Shown in pieces: positions 54,752 through 62,787 of a stretch of 64,000 nt of DNA; position 1 is the stretch's first letter, and each line of letters begins with the position of its first letter. The notes under the pieces were generated by a model. The model ran no database searches, was not told where the DNA came from, and saw only the letters and a list, made by a program, of their open reading frames with translations. The stretch is from Bacillus australimaris. Its GTDB lineage: Bacteria; Bacillota; Bacilli; Bacillales; Bacillaceae. A program made the position numbers and the translations under genes. The DNA is taken from positions 186,001 to 250,000 of the forward strand of contig NZ_LGYN01000023.1 of NCBI RefSeq assembly GCF_001307105.1. The letters are read 5' to 3'.

Positions 54752-55645
54752 TTGAATACAATAGAACAGCTCAGATTGGGTGTTACAGAATTACACGTGT
54801 CAAGCTTTGATCGTTCTTTACCTTTTTATACAGATATTTTAGGATTTTCTATATTAGAAAAGACAGATTCTACGGTGACACTTGGCAGCAATGCAAAGGA
54901 ACCGATCCTTTTATTAAAAGAAGACGCACAGCTCAAAGAGAAGCCTGATCATGAGCCAGGACTTTATCATTTTGCAGTTTTATTACCTACCAGAAAAAAC
55001 CTGGGCACATGGCTGGCACATGTGATCAAAAAAGGCTATCCTTTAATTGGAGCAAGCGATCATCTTTTCAGTGAAGCCATTTATTTAAGTGACCCTGACG
55101 GCATTGGCGTAGAAATTTATGCTGATCGCCCTGAGAGCGTTTGGGTAGGTGAGCATGGAGAACTGAAAGGTGGCGGAAATGCACCGCTTGATGGAGATGG
55201 ACTCCTGAAAGAAGCCGCTGATACCACATGGGAAGGACTCCCTGCCGGTACAGTAATGGGACACTTGCATTTCCATCTCAATCCGGAAGTAGCTGAACCC
55301 TTTTATGTCAATACGCTCGGTTTTCATATCCGAATGGCTCCACCAGCAAGCGTATTTATTGCCGCTGGTGTGTACCACCATCACCTTGCCTTTAATGCAT
55401 GGGGACGCGGACGAAAAGGAGCCATTGACCCACGTTTTTCAGGAATTAGAAGTTATACACTGGTCTTCCCAGAAGAAGCAGACAGACAATCAGCCATCGA
55501 ACGTTTGACAAAAGCAGGAACTCAAGTCAGCACGACAGGAAATAGTCACGAATTTGTTGATCCATTTGGCGTTCTCGTTCGTTTAGAGATTGAAGAAACA
55601 GACAAAAAAGAAGGTGCAGAATATGGACAAACACACAGAGGTTAA
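54752..55645 (+). CDS. CatE-like extradiol dioxygenase (VOC family)
   Basis: A 297-aa two-domain vicinal-oxygen-chelate protein close to catechol 2,3-dioxygenases: LGVTELHVSSFDRSLPFYTD at the start of domain 1, GLYHFAVLLP and AIYLSDPDGIGVEIYADRPE; domain 2 has TVMGHLHFHLNPEVAEPFYV, GVYHHHLAFNAWG and a final EFVDPFGVLVRLEIE. Metal ligands His (GHLHFH), His (YHHHLAFN) and Glu near the end are in place. It starts with TTG 9 nt behind AAGGAG. It overlaps ribA by 23 nt, which ties it to flavin-type biosynthesis. Confidence 0.85.
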   Translation: MNTIEQLRLGVTELHVSSFDRSLPFYTDILGFSILEKTDSTVTLGSNAKEPILLLKEDAQLKEKPDHEPGLYHFAVLLPTRKNLGTWLAHVIKKGYPLIGASDHLFSEAIYLSDPDGIGVEIYADRPESVWVGEHGELKGGGNAPLDGDGLLKEAADTTWEGLPAGTVMGHLHFHLNPEVAEPFYVNTLGFHIRMAPPASVFIAAGVYHHHLAFNAWGRGRKGAIDPRFSGIRSYTLVFPEEADRQSAIERLTKAGTQVSTTGNSHEFVDPFGVLVRLEIEETDKKEGAEYGQTHRG

Positions 55646-56384
55646 AACAGCCATTTTAAAAGATAAAATCAAACGAGTACAGCAAGAAGACGGGTATATA
55701 TATATCACTGGACCCATTAAACTGCCGGTGAATTTAGACGGCAGAACTGTCACGTTCAACTGGTATTCATGGTTAAAAGACGATGGAAATGAGCCATTGT
55801 CAGATGAAGCTTTAATTGAAAGCCTCTCGTCCCGCCAGCTTGCGGAACATCAGCAGTCAAGCGTTCTTGTGTATGGAGATTTTGAGCACGCAGACGAAGC
55901 TCTTATCCGCATGCATTCCATTTGCCACACTGGCGATATTTTCGGGAGCAAACGCTGTGACTGCGGGTTCCAATTGAAGCAGTCCATGCGTATGATTGAG
56001 GACAATGGAGCAGGAGCACTGTTTTATTTAGCCAATCATGAAGGACGCGGTATTGGTCTTTTCAGTAAAGCCATGGCCTATATTCTTCAAGAAAACGGCT
56101 ACGATACAGTAGAAGCGAACGAAGCACTTGGTTTTGAAGATGACACGCGTCAATATGAAGAGGCCATTGCCGTTCTGCAAACACTTCGTACAAAGCCGGT
56201 CAGACTCATTACCAATAATCCGAAAAAGACAGATGCCATCAGCCATGCTGGTCTAACTCTTTCTGGACGCATTCCGCTTTGGGGTGACGTCTCTGAATTT
56301 AACGAAAAATACTTGCAGACAAAAATTAACCGCTCAGGACACATGAAGGCGGAGCAAGAGGTGCGTACGATTGCCACATCATGA
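55623..56384 (+). CDS. ribA: GTP cyclohydrolase II, stand-alone
   Basis: A 253-aa enzyme that opens GTP to the 2,5-diamino-6-ribosylamino-pyrimidinone phosphate. The Zn site CHTGDIFGSKRCDCGFQL has all three Cys, and NHEGRGIGL with the catalytic Arg follows. The usual RibB (DHBP synthase) domain found fused in Bacillus RibBA is absent. It overlaps the dioxygenase gene upstream and the ribD-like gene downstream. The start is ATG behind AGAAGGTG, 11 codons inside the longest reading. A second ribA outside the main rib operon suggests a special use. Confidence 0.88.
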   Translation: MDKHTEVKTAILKDKIKRVQQEDGYIYITGPIKLPVNLDGRTVTFNWYSWLKDDGNEPLSDEALIESLSSRQLAEHQQSSVLVYGDFEHADEALIRMHSICHTGDIFGSKRCDCGFQLKQSMRMIEDNGAGALFYLANHEGRGIGLFSKAMAYILQENGYDTVEANEALGFEDDTRQYEEAIAVLQTLRTKPVRLITNNPKKTDAISHAGLTLSGRIPLWGDVSEFNEKYLQTKINRSGHMKAEQEVRTIATS

Positions 56385-57462
56385 GCGTTATATGCAGTTA
56401 GCCCTTGAAAATGCGCGGGCCATGAAAGGTCAGACATCTCCGAACCCGCTCGTTGGGGCTGTGATTGTACAAGAGAATGAAATTGTTGGTGTCGGCGCTC
56501 ACATGAAAGCCGGTGAACCACATGCTGAAATTCATGCACTCAACATGGCTGGAGACAAGGCAAAAGGAGCCACCATTTATGTGACCCTCGAGCCTTGTTC
56601 CCACCATGGCCGCACAGGCCCTTGCGCGGAAGCACTTGTGAAAGCCGGCGTCGAAACTGTTGTTGTGGCAGCACTTGATCCGAATCCGCTTGTCGCTGGA
56701 CGCGGGATTGCCATTTTACAAGACGCAGGCATCCAAGTCATCACAGGCGTACTTGAACAAGAATCCATTCTGATGAATGAAGTGTTTAACCACTTTATTA
56801 CGAAAAAAACACCTTTCGTAACACTCAAAGCAGGCATTACCTTAGATGGGAAAATTGCTTCTGCCACGTCTGACAGCAAATGGATTACATCTGAGACATC
56901 CCGTTATGATGCTCACCATATCCGCAGTATCAATGATGCCATTTTGGTCGGTGCTCAAACCGTCATTCACGACGACCCTTCATTAACTGCGCGGATTCCA
57001 AATGGGCACCATCCTATTCGAATTGTTTTAGACTCTAAGCTGTCAATTCCGTTGACGGCAAAGGTCGTCAACGATCAGATGGCACCTACTTGGATCTTTA
57101 CAACAAAGCAAGCCGATGAGGAAAAACGAGCAGCTTTAGAAGCAGCGGGTGTCCATGTCTTTATAACAGATAGCGACACACGGGTACCTCTGCAAGAAGT
57201 GCTTCAAGTGCTGGGAGAAAAAAATGTCTCCTCCCTCATGATTGAAGGCGGCGGTCAGATTAACGCTTCTTTTTTAGAACAGCAGCTTGTCGATAAACTG
57301 GTCATCTATATGGCACCTAAGCTCATTGGCGGACGACTTTCCCCTTCCTTTTTCGGAGGCGAAGGCATACGTCTCATGAGTGACGCCATCGAACTCGATC
57401 AACTCGCAGTGGAACCGCTTGGGAAAGATATCAAAATTACGGGCTATCCCGTATATCAATAA
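56371..57462 (+). CDS. ribD: Bifunctional pyrimidine deaminase/reductase RibD
   Basis: A 363-aa protein: N-terminal CDA-type deaminase (HAEIHALNM, then EPCSHHGRTGPC with the Zn Cys) and C-terminal DHFR-like reductase (FVTLKAGITLDGKIA, then ITSETSRYDAHHIRSINDAI, and LMIEGGGQINASFL). It converts the product of GTP cyclohydrolase II in two steps. TTG start with AGAGGTG 7 nt before it, overlapping ribA by 14 nt. A terminator follows. RibE and RibH are not in the cassette. Confidence 0.9.
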   Translation: MPHHERYMQLALENARAMKGQTSPNPLVGAVIVQENEIVGVGAHMKAGEPHAEIHALNMAGDKAKGATIYVTLEPCSHHGRTGPCAEALVKAGVETVVVAALDPNPLVAGRGIAILQDAGIQVITGVLEQESILMNEVFNHFITKKTPFVTLKAGITLDGKIASATSDSKWITSETSRYDAHHIRSINDAILVGAQTVIHDDPSLTARIPNGHHPIRIVLDSKLSIPLTAKVVNDQMAPTWIFTTKQADEEKRAALEAAGVHVFITDSDTRVPLQEVLQVLGEKNVSSLMIEGGGQINASFLEQQLVDKLVIYMAPKLIGGRLSPSFFGGEGIRLMSDAIELDQLAVEPLGKDIKITGYPVYQ

Positions 57463-57472
57463 CAAATACAAT

Positions 57473-57509
57473 AAGGCTGTTGAGGATATCTCAACAGCCT
57501 TATCTTTTT
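57473..57509 (+). terminator. Terminator of the VOC-ribA-ribD unit
   Basis: Stem AAGGCTGTTGAG/CTCAACAGCCTT with a GATAT loop and ATCTTTTT tail, 11 nt after the ribD stop. Confidence 0.92.
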
Positions 57510-57529
57510 ATAAAATCTAGCTTTGTTTT

Positions 57530-57901
57530 CTAGGCTTTTCTCTCTAAAAATTCAATTCGATTCCCAAAGGGATCTTCTACATAGAACCGATTGGCACCTT
57601 CTAATGGCTCATCCTCTTTTATACTAATCTGATGCTTCAATAATACCTCTTTTAATTCTGATAGACTCTTTACAAGAAAAGCTGGATGAGCTTTCTTTGC
57701 AGCTTGAAAATGATCCTGAACGCCAATGTGAAGCTGATGATGACCGCATTGAAACCAGACACCTCCGAGTTTAGCTAGATTACTAGGCTTAGGTATTTCT
57801 TCCATCCCTAAAATTTTGCCGAAAAACAAACGGGCTTTCTCTTCACTACCTTTTGGGGCAGCTAATTGAACATGATCGATTCCAACAAAGTTTGGCATCA
57901 T
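57530..57901 (-). CDS. Glyoxalase/VOC family protein
   Basis: A 123-aa VOC-fold protein. It opens with MMPNFVGIDHVQLAAPKGSE, has the motif GVWFQCGHHQLHIGVQDHF in the middle and ends FYVEDPFGNRIEFLE, which places His and Glu as metal ligands. Such proteins include glyoxalase I-like and bleomycin-resistance-type members; no substrate can be named. The ATG pair after GGGAGAGA is used rather than the longer reading. Monocistronic. Confidence 0.75.
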   Translation of the reverse strand: MMPNFVGIDHVQLAAPKGSEEKARLFFGKILGMEEIPKPSNLAKLGGVWFQCGHHQLHIGVQDHFQAAKKAHPAFLVKSLSELKEVLLKHQISIKEDEPLEGANRFYVEDPFGNRIEFLERKA

Positions 57902-58073
57902 TCTCTCTCCCTTCCTCAATTGAATGTAAAAAGTGTTTCTTCATTTTTAGTAGGCTGAGCAAAATCACTTGGGCATTCTTTCATTAGGTGGGCTTGATAC
58001 TTGGAGTGTTCCAATGAGGCATTTCATAAGATGTAGAATGTGATTGATTTCACTGGCTGACAATGCTTTTATC

Positions 58074-58107
58074 AAAAACAGAACTCTCATCGTAATGAAA
58101 GTTCTGT
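58074..58107 (-). terminator. Terminator-like hairpin downstream of deacetylase
   Basis: Stem CAGAACT/AGTTCTG with a 14-nt loop and TTTTTGAT tail on the minus strand, about 125 nt behind the deacetylase stop. Confidence 0.6.
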
Positions 58108-58209
58108 CCATCTCAGTCTCTCTTGTAGTAACTTTTGAAAAAGCTATATTATATCAAGCTGTACGTGTAGTCGATTAGCTGATTCATTTTGTTGAAACTT
58201 GTCGTAAAA

Positions 58210-58225
58210 TGTTTCATGTGAAACA
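58210..58225. other. parS-like centromere site
   Basis: TGTTTCATGTGAAACA matches the Bacillus parS consensus TGTTNCACGTGAAACA at every fixed base except one (C to T in the centre). It is intergenic. Spo0J (ParB) binds such sites, most of which flank the origin; this region is in the origin-proximal left arm in B. subtilis. Confidence 0.6.
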
Positions 58226-58232
58226 TTGATCG

Positions 58233-59078
58233 TTACTTCCCTTCTACCAGCCTGCCAAAGCTTTCGGGTGAAAGTCCCGGTGAAATGCGGACGCGGTGTA
58301 AGGACATCATGCCTTGCTCTTTCTTCGCCTGTCCTGGTTCAGTGGTGACAGCCATTTGATAACCCGCTTCCTTTGCCAGCTTCAGCGTGTCTTCGTTATA
58401 GCGCCCGACAGGATAGCTGACCATTCTTGTACGCTGAGAAAATCGCTGATCAAAGAAAATCTTTGATCCTTTTAATTCCTCTTCCTGCTGCTTTTTTGAT
58501 AAACGATTGAGCTCTAAATGATGAATCGTATGACTCTCAATCGATATTCCATGTGACATCATGTCATCCATTTGCTCATCTGTTAAGTGATTCGGACGAC
58601 CAATGGATTGCTTAATCATGAAAATCGTAGCTTTCATTCCATACTGTTTTAAGATCGGAAAAGCCTTTGTATAGTTATCCGTATAACCATCATCAAATGT
58701 AATGAGGACACTTTTTTCACTTGGTTTCATATTTGTTGTGAAGACGCGGTACGCCTCTTCTGGTGACAGTGTGACATAGTCGTTGTCCTTCAGCCATTTC
58801 ATATGAGCCGCAAACTCGCTCTTTGGCACACGCAACGAGTTGCCGCTTGAAATACTGTGATACATCAAAATCGGAAGCTCCACCGGCTCCTTTTCCTCAA
58901 TCCAGTTTTGTGTCTCTTTTACTGCCGCTTCTTTTTGCTGAATATCTTTTGTTTGTAATGGACCCTTTTCCTCTTTGACGACTTGCTGGTTTCCTTCTGA
59001 TTGCTCCTTCATTCCCATACATCCTGAAATGAGCAGCACCAAAAGACCAACCGCCATCAACATACATGTTTTCTTCAT
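58233..59078 (-). CDS. Polysaccharide deacetylase lipoprotein (NodB domain)
   Basis: A 281-aa exported protein with lipobox LISGCM near residue 20, a charged linker, and a NodB domain from about residue 68: PILMYHSIS, then VLITFDDGYTDNYTKAFPIL with catalytic Asp and metal Asp, SHTIHHLEL with metal His residues, and VSYPVGRYNEDTLKLAKEAG. It resembles PgaB/IcaB- or YjeA-type deacetylases acting on N-acetyl sugars at the cell surface. The polymer cannot be named. Monocistronic. Confidence 0.85.
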   Translation of the reverse strand: MKKTCMLMAVGLLVLLISGCMGMKEQSEGNQQVVKEEKGPLQTKDIQQKEAAVKETQNWIEEKEPVELPILMYHSISSGNSLRVPKSEFAAHMKWLKDNDYVTLSPEEAYRVFTTNMKPSEKSVLITFDDGYTDNYTKAFPILKQYGMKATIFMIKQSIGRPNHLTDEQMDDMMSHGISIESHTIHHLELNRLSKKQQEEELKGSKIFFDQRFSQRTRMVSYPVGRYNEDTLKLAKEAGYQMAVTTEPGQAKKEQGMMSLHRVRISPGLSPESFGRLVEGK

Positions 59079-59142
59079 TCACCAATCCTGCTTTCTCTTT
59101 ATCTACCGAATGATTATAACAGAAATTGGTTAATCATTGACA

Positions 59143-59472
59143 TCATTTTGACAGGGTGTTCATTTTTTTACACATTTCGATCATTTCAATGGCGAGCAGA
59201 TGAATGGTCTCTGTTGTGAGCATTTGATCTTCTGCATGTATCAGCAGTAAAGAAAAAGGAAGCTGTTCACCTGCCGCTTCTTTTTGAATCAGCGACAAAT
59301 GCAGGTTGTGGATGCTATGAAACGCTGCCTCCCCCTTTTCAATCAACTGCTGTGCTTTTTCAAAATCATCAGCTCTGGCTAGACGAATCGCTTCTATATA
59401 ATGACTTCTCGCTTCGCCTGCATAGGCAATGATTTGAAAGGCTGCTCCCTGCATTTCCTCTAATACCGTCAT
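59143..59472 (-). CDS. Second cellobiose-type PTS EIIA
   Basis: A 109-aa lactose/cellobiose-family EIIA, homologous to LicA. The active region reads LLLIHAEDQMLTTE: the phosphorylated His and Mg-binding Asp are kept, but the second His of HAQDH is Gln. The start used is the ATG behind GGAGGAGAAGCAG. It is the last gene of a five-cistron operon (EIIC, small frame, GH1, EIIB, EIIA). Confidence 0.88.
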   Translation of the reverse strand: MTVLEEMQGAAFQIIAYAGEARSHYIEAIRLARADDFEKAQQLIEKGEAAFHSIHNLHLSLIQKEAAGEQLPFSLLLIHAEDQMLTTETIHLLAIEMIEMCKKMNTLSK

Positions 59473-59491
59473 CTGCTTCTCCTCCAATTAC

Positions 59492-59815
59492 TCAAGATTC
59501 GTTTGCTAGTTTCAGTGCATGCTCTAAAATTTTTTCTCCGTTTGCTGTTCCATATAATCTCACGTTGACGACATCGACAGGTATTTGATAGGGTGCCGCG
59601 GTTTTTTCTGCTGCCTTTTTCATAAAGCTTACTTGCGGCCCAAGCAAAATCACCTGTACATCTTCTCCATGCTCTTCTAATTCATCTGCAATGGCTCCCT
59701 CGGGTATGGCATAAATATAGTAATCCAGTCCTTTAACTTCTGCGGCTGCCTTCATTTTGGACACCACAATAGACGTCGACATTCCGGCTGCACAAGCGAG
59801 AATGATTCGTTTCAT
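59492..59815 (-). CDS. Second cellobiose-type PTS EIIB
   Basis: A 107-aa EIIB with the phosphocysteine loop [14 protein letters not shown]; Cys at position 7 is the site. It is homologous to LicB. It lies between the GH1 and EIIA genes and should phosphorylate the sugar carried by the EIIC of this operon. Confidence 0.92.
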   Translation of the reverse strand: MKRIILACAAGMSTSIVVSKMKAAAEVKGLDYYIYAIPEGAIADELEEHGEDVQVILLGPQVSFMKKAAEKTAAPYQIPVDVVNVRLYGTANGEKILEHALKLANES

Positions 59816-59827
59816 ATCCCATCACTC

Positions 59828-61261
59828 CTATTGATAGATGACATCTGGTTCAACCTTCAGTTCTCTTGTTTTGATTAATGTTTGGTACCAATACGCTGAG
59901 GCTTTCAGCTGACGATTCCGTTCATTCTCCAGCTGAATTTCAACTAATCCGTAGCGGTTTTTAAAGGCATTCATCGGTGAGACATTATCTGTAAATGCCC
60001 ACAGCATATAGCCAGTGCAATTTGATCCTTCTGCTTTCGCTTGAAGTGCCCGCTTCAAATGCTGGCTAATAAATGAAATGCGATACTGATCATCAATGAT
60101 ACCGTCTTCTTTTTTAAACCGTTCTTCCTTTTCTACCCCCATGCCATTTTCAGCCACAAACCATTCAATATTTCCGTATTCCTCTTTGATTCTCATCCCC
60201 ATATCATAGACAATGTTCGGATAGATTTCCCAACCTCTGAATGGATTCATTTTTCTTCCTGGAAGCTCAAACATATCGTAATAATAAGATGGATGAAAAG
60301 GAGTCCTTTCGTTCCAAGCTTTACTCGGCGCCTTGACGCGATGCGGATAGTACAAGTTGAGCCCGACGACATCTACTGTATGATTCTTGATGATCTGAAG
60401 CTCTTCCTCTGTGGCATCGAAAAGAATATCATGCTTTTTCAATACATCGAGCAGTTCCTCCGGATACTCCCCTTTGATAGATGGATCTAAGAACACTCGA
60501 TTAAAAAACAAATCATACATACGTGCCGCTTCTTGATCATGCGGGGCAGACGATCTTGCATACGTCACTTCCGGATTAAGAATCACCCCGATCTTGGCAC
60601 CTGTCGATTCCTTCAAACCGAGTTCTTGAAACAGCTTCACCACTTTTGCTGTTGCCAACGCTTTATGATAGTTCCACTGCATCCATTTCTTCGTATTTTG
60701 CTCAAAAGGGTACCGAATGGCGTCTAAATAAACACGTGTCTGGACAACAATCGGTTCATTAAAAGTAAACCAATGTTTGACCCGGTCCCCATAGCGCTCA
60801 AACACCTTTTCCGCATAGAGAACAAACAGCTCGACGACATGCTTCGATGACCATCCACCGTACTTCTCAAGCAAAGCGGCAGGAAGCTCATAATGCTCTA
60901 AACAAAACATCGGTTCTACACCTGCTGCAATTAATTGATTAATCAAATCATCAATATAACGAGCATAGGTCTCATCCACAATCCCATTCTCGTAATCTAT
61001 GAGAAATCTCGACCAATTGATGGATGTTCTGTAATGCGTCAGCCCAATCTCTTTCATGAGGGCCACATCTTCAGGATAACGCTCGTAAAAATTTGTCGCA
61101 CCAGCCGGCCCATATCCTTCGTGCCACACGTGATACCCTTCCTTATACCATAAGTCGATATACGAGTCCTGATGCGCCTGCTTTCCCTTCCACCCCTCTG
61201 TCTGCCAAGCAGAGGCCGCCGCACCTAGGATAAAATCTCTTGGAATCTCAATACTGTTCAT
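59828..61261 (-). CDS. 6-phospho-beta-glucosidase (GH1)
   Basis: A 477-aa GH1 enzyme that splits phospho-disaccharides delivered by the PTS. It begins MNSIEIPRDFILGAAASAWQ; the acid/base Glu is in HWFTFNEPIV and the nucleophile Glu in WFVAENGMG. The C-terminal NAFKNRYGLVEI fits the phosphate-binding loop of 6-phospho-glycosidases. The start is ATG behind AAAGGAGG; a longer reading through the upstream small frame is not favoured. In the lic operon this role is taken by a GH4 enzyme. Confidence 0.93.
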   Translation of the reverse strand: MNSIEIPRDFILGAAASAWQTEGWKGKQAHQDSYIDLWYKEGYHVWHEGYGPAGATNFYERYPEDVALMKEIGLTHYRTSINWSRFLIDYENGIVDETYARYIDDLINQLIAAGVEPMFCLEHYELPAALLEKYGGWSSKHVVELFVLYAEKVFERYGDRVKHWFTFNEPIVVQTRVYLDAIRYPFEQNTKKWMQWNYHKALATAKVVKLFQELGLKESTGAKIGVILNPEVTYARSSAPHDQEAARMYDLFFNRVFLDPSIKGEYPEELLDVLKKHDILFDATEEELQIIKNHTVDVVGLNLYYPHRVKAPSKAWNERTPFHPSYYYDMFELPGRKMNPFRGWEIYPNIVYDMGMRIKEEYGNIEWFVAENGMGVEKEERFKKEDGIIDDQYRISFISQHLKRALQAKAEGSNCTGYMLWAFTDNVSPMNAFKNRYGLVEIQLENERNRQLKASAYWYQTLIKTRELKVEPDVIYQ

Positions 61262-61361
61262 GTCGCCGCCTCCTTTTTTTCGCATATTTACGCAATAATG
61301 AAACATCGTTCTTCGCCTCACAGCCGAGTGAAGCTGGATCATCCAATTGCTTGTTCATCAT
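61248..61361 (-). CDS. Small intra-operon frame, 37 aa
   Basis: A short reading frame in the gap between EIIC and GH1 genes with a good ribosome-binding site (AAAAGGAGTG) before an ATG pair. The product begins MMNKQLDDPASLGCEAKNDV and ends in a basic RKYAKKRRRRHEQY tail. Its last codons overlap the GH1 start by 14 nt, so translation of it could couple to the enzyme. It may be a real small protein or only a coupling leader. No family recognised. Confidence 0.5.
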   Translation of the reverse strand: MMNKQLDDPASLGCEAKNDVSLLRKYAKKRRRRHEQY

Positions 61362-61371
61362 TTCACTCCTT

Positions 61372-62682
61372 TTATTCTGAATCTGGTGCCGTTTCTGGCT
61401 TTCGGTTAGACAAGAGAACAAATGGTAAGTAGATGAAGACTGCCACCACAATACAGATGAGCTGTGTGATGACAGCTCCCATGCTGCCAGCGGTGGACAG
61501 CCATGCATTCACAATTGGCGGTGTCGTCCACGGCACCATCACAACCGCTTTTCCAGCAAATCCTGTAGCCGTCGCAATATAACCAATCGTACCTGTCACA
61601 AGCGGAGTGACGATAAATGGGATTGCCATCACAGGGTTTAACATGACGGGTAATCCAAAAATAACGGGTTCATTGATGTTGAATAGTCCGGGCCCGGATG
61701 AGAGCTTCGCAATACTTCGCATCTCTTCCCTTCTTCCAGCAATAAAAATCGCAATCAAAAGTCCAATGGTCACACCTGAACCCCCGATGCTCATATACAC
61801 ATCCCAAAACGGCATCGTGATAATATTCGGGATCTCTTTCCCCTCTTGAAATGCTGTCATATTCACGGCAATCGACCCTAATAAGAGCGGCTCTCGGATC
61901 GGCTTAATCATCTGGTTGCCATGGATGCCGATCACCCAGAAAAATTGCGCCACAAACATCAACGTTAAAATCCCAGGCAGCCCCTGTACAACACTTTCTA
62001 ACGGGCGCTGCACCACGTTATACACGGCTTCATGTAAATAAATGCCTGTCAAACGATGAAATGCAAAGCCGAATGAACTAATGATCGTAATGGTAATAAT
62101 CGATGGAAAAAGGGACGAAAAAGATGTTGCCACATTCGATGGAACCGAATCCGGCATCTTAATTTGAAGCCATTTCACCTCGGTCAGCTTACAAAAGATT
62201 TCCACAGATACGATCGCAATGATCATTCCTAAAAATAAACTTTTTGGATCGGAAAATTGTCTTGCCAATACGTCTACAACCTCACGCATCGATCCATCGA
62301 CTTCAAGAAGAAGTGTCGTTGGAATAACAGATATAAATGAAATCAATGCCATCAACCCTGGGAACAGGGACTTGTGCCCGTTGATTTTCCCAAGCTCAAT
62401 CCCAATGAGGAACACAGCCCCAATGGTTAAAAAGTTCAGCGTGGCATAATTGATTGCCTTCATAATAGGCTGAAGCTCTGCTAAAAACCTGAATATCTCA
62501 AAATGAGCAAGCCCTGTTTCTGGACTCATGATCATATTCGCCACCAATACAGCAAAAGCTCCTGTGATGATGATTGGCATCAGTGTGACAAATGCCTGTT
62601 TAATCGCCATAATATATTTCTGATTGGTGATACGATAAGCCACATGTCCCATGACGTCTGCCGCTTTCTCCTTAAAGTTCAT
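61372..62682 (-). CDS. Second cellobiose-type PTS EIIC
   Basis: A 436-aa EIIC of the lactose/cellobiose family with about ten membrane helices, homologous to LicC: LFNINEPVIFGLPVMLNPVM near residue 325, KAVVMVPWTTPPIVNAWLST near 380 and FFWVIGIHGNQMI in the middle. The start is the ATG behind GGGGGAG. It is first in the operon, behind a cre site and a dyad resembling that of licB. Confidence 0.92.
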   Translation of the reverse strand: MNFKEKAADVMGHVAYRITNQKYIMAIKQAFVTLMPIIITGAFAVLVANMIMSPETGLAHFEIFRFLAELQPIMKAINYATLNFLTIGAVFLIGIELGKINGHKSLFPGLMALISFISVIPTTLLLEVDGSMREVVDVLARQFSDPKSLFLGMIIAIVSVEIFCKLTEVKWLQIKMPDSVPSNVATSFSSLFPSIITITIISSFGFAFHRLTGIYLHEAVYNVVQRPLESVVQGLPGILTLMFVAQFFWVIGIHGNQMIKPIREPLLLGSIAVNMTAFQEGKEIPNIITMPFWDVYMSIGGSGVTIGLLIAIFIAGRREEMRSIAKLSSGPGLFNINEPVIFGLPVMLNPVMAIPFIVTPLVTGTIGYIATATGFAGKAVVMVPWTTPPIVNAWLSTAGSMGAVITQLICIVVAVFIYLPFVLLSNRKPETAPDSE

Positions 62683-62736
62683 GACCTGTCTCCCCCTTTG
62701 CAAAAACTCGTGATCATCCTCCTTTTGATGTTATTT

Positions 62737-62750
62737 TAAAAGCGCTTTCA
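62737..62750. promoter_or_regulatory. cre site of second PTS operon
   Basis: TAAAAGCGCTTTCA, 13 of 14 matches to cre, with the perfect core AAAGCGCTTT, about 55-70 nt before EIIC. Confidence 0.8.
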
Positions 62751-62762
62751 TTAACATCTAAT

Positions 62763-62787
62763 CTTTTTCCTCACAGATGCGGAAATG
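62763..62787. promoter_or_regulatory. LicR-like operator of second PTS operon
   Basis: CTTTTTCC, 10 nt, GGAAATG parallels the licB dyad (CTTTTTCC, 10 nt, GGAAAAAG) and stands exactly 12 nt from the cre site, as there. It overlaps the last codons of the regulator gene. Confidence 0.6.

Larger units (their letters stand above)
57920..58232. other. Intergenic region with terminator and parS-like site
   Basis: About 310 bases between two minus-strand genes. It contains the terminator of the deacetylase gene and a near-consensus parS site, both listed separately. No small gene is convincing. Confidence 0.5.

Noticed and set aside
61248..61508. 86-codon reading of the intra-operon frame
   Set aside because: The upper part overlaps the EIIC C-terminus in another frame; only the last 37 codons have a ribosome-binding site.
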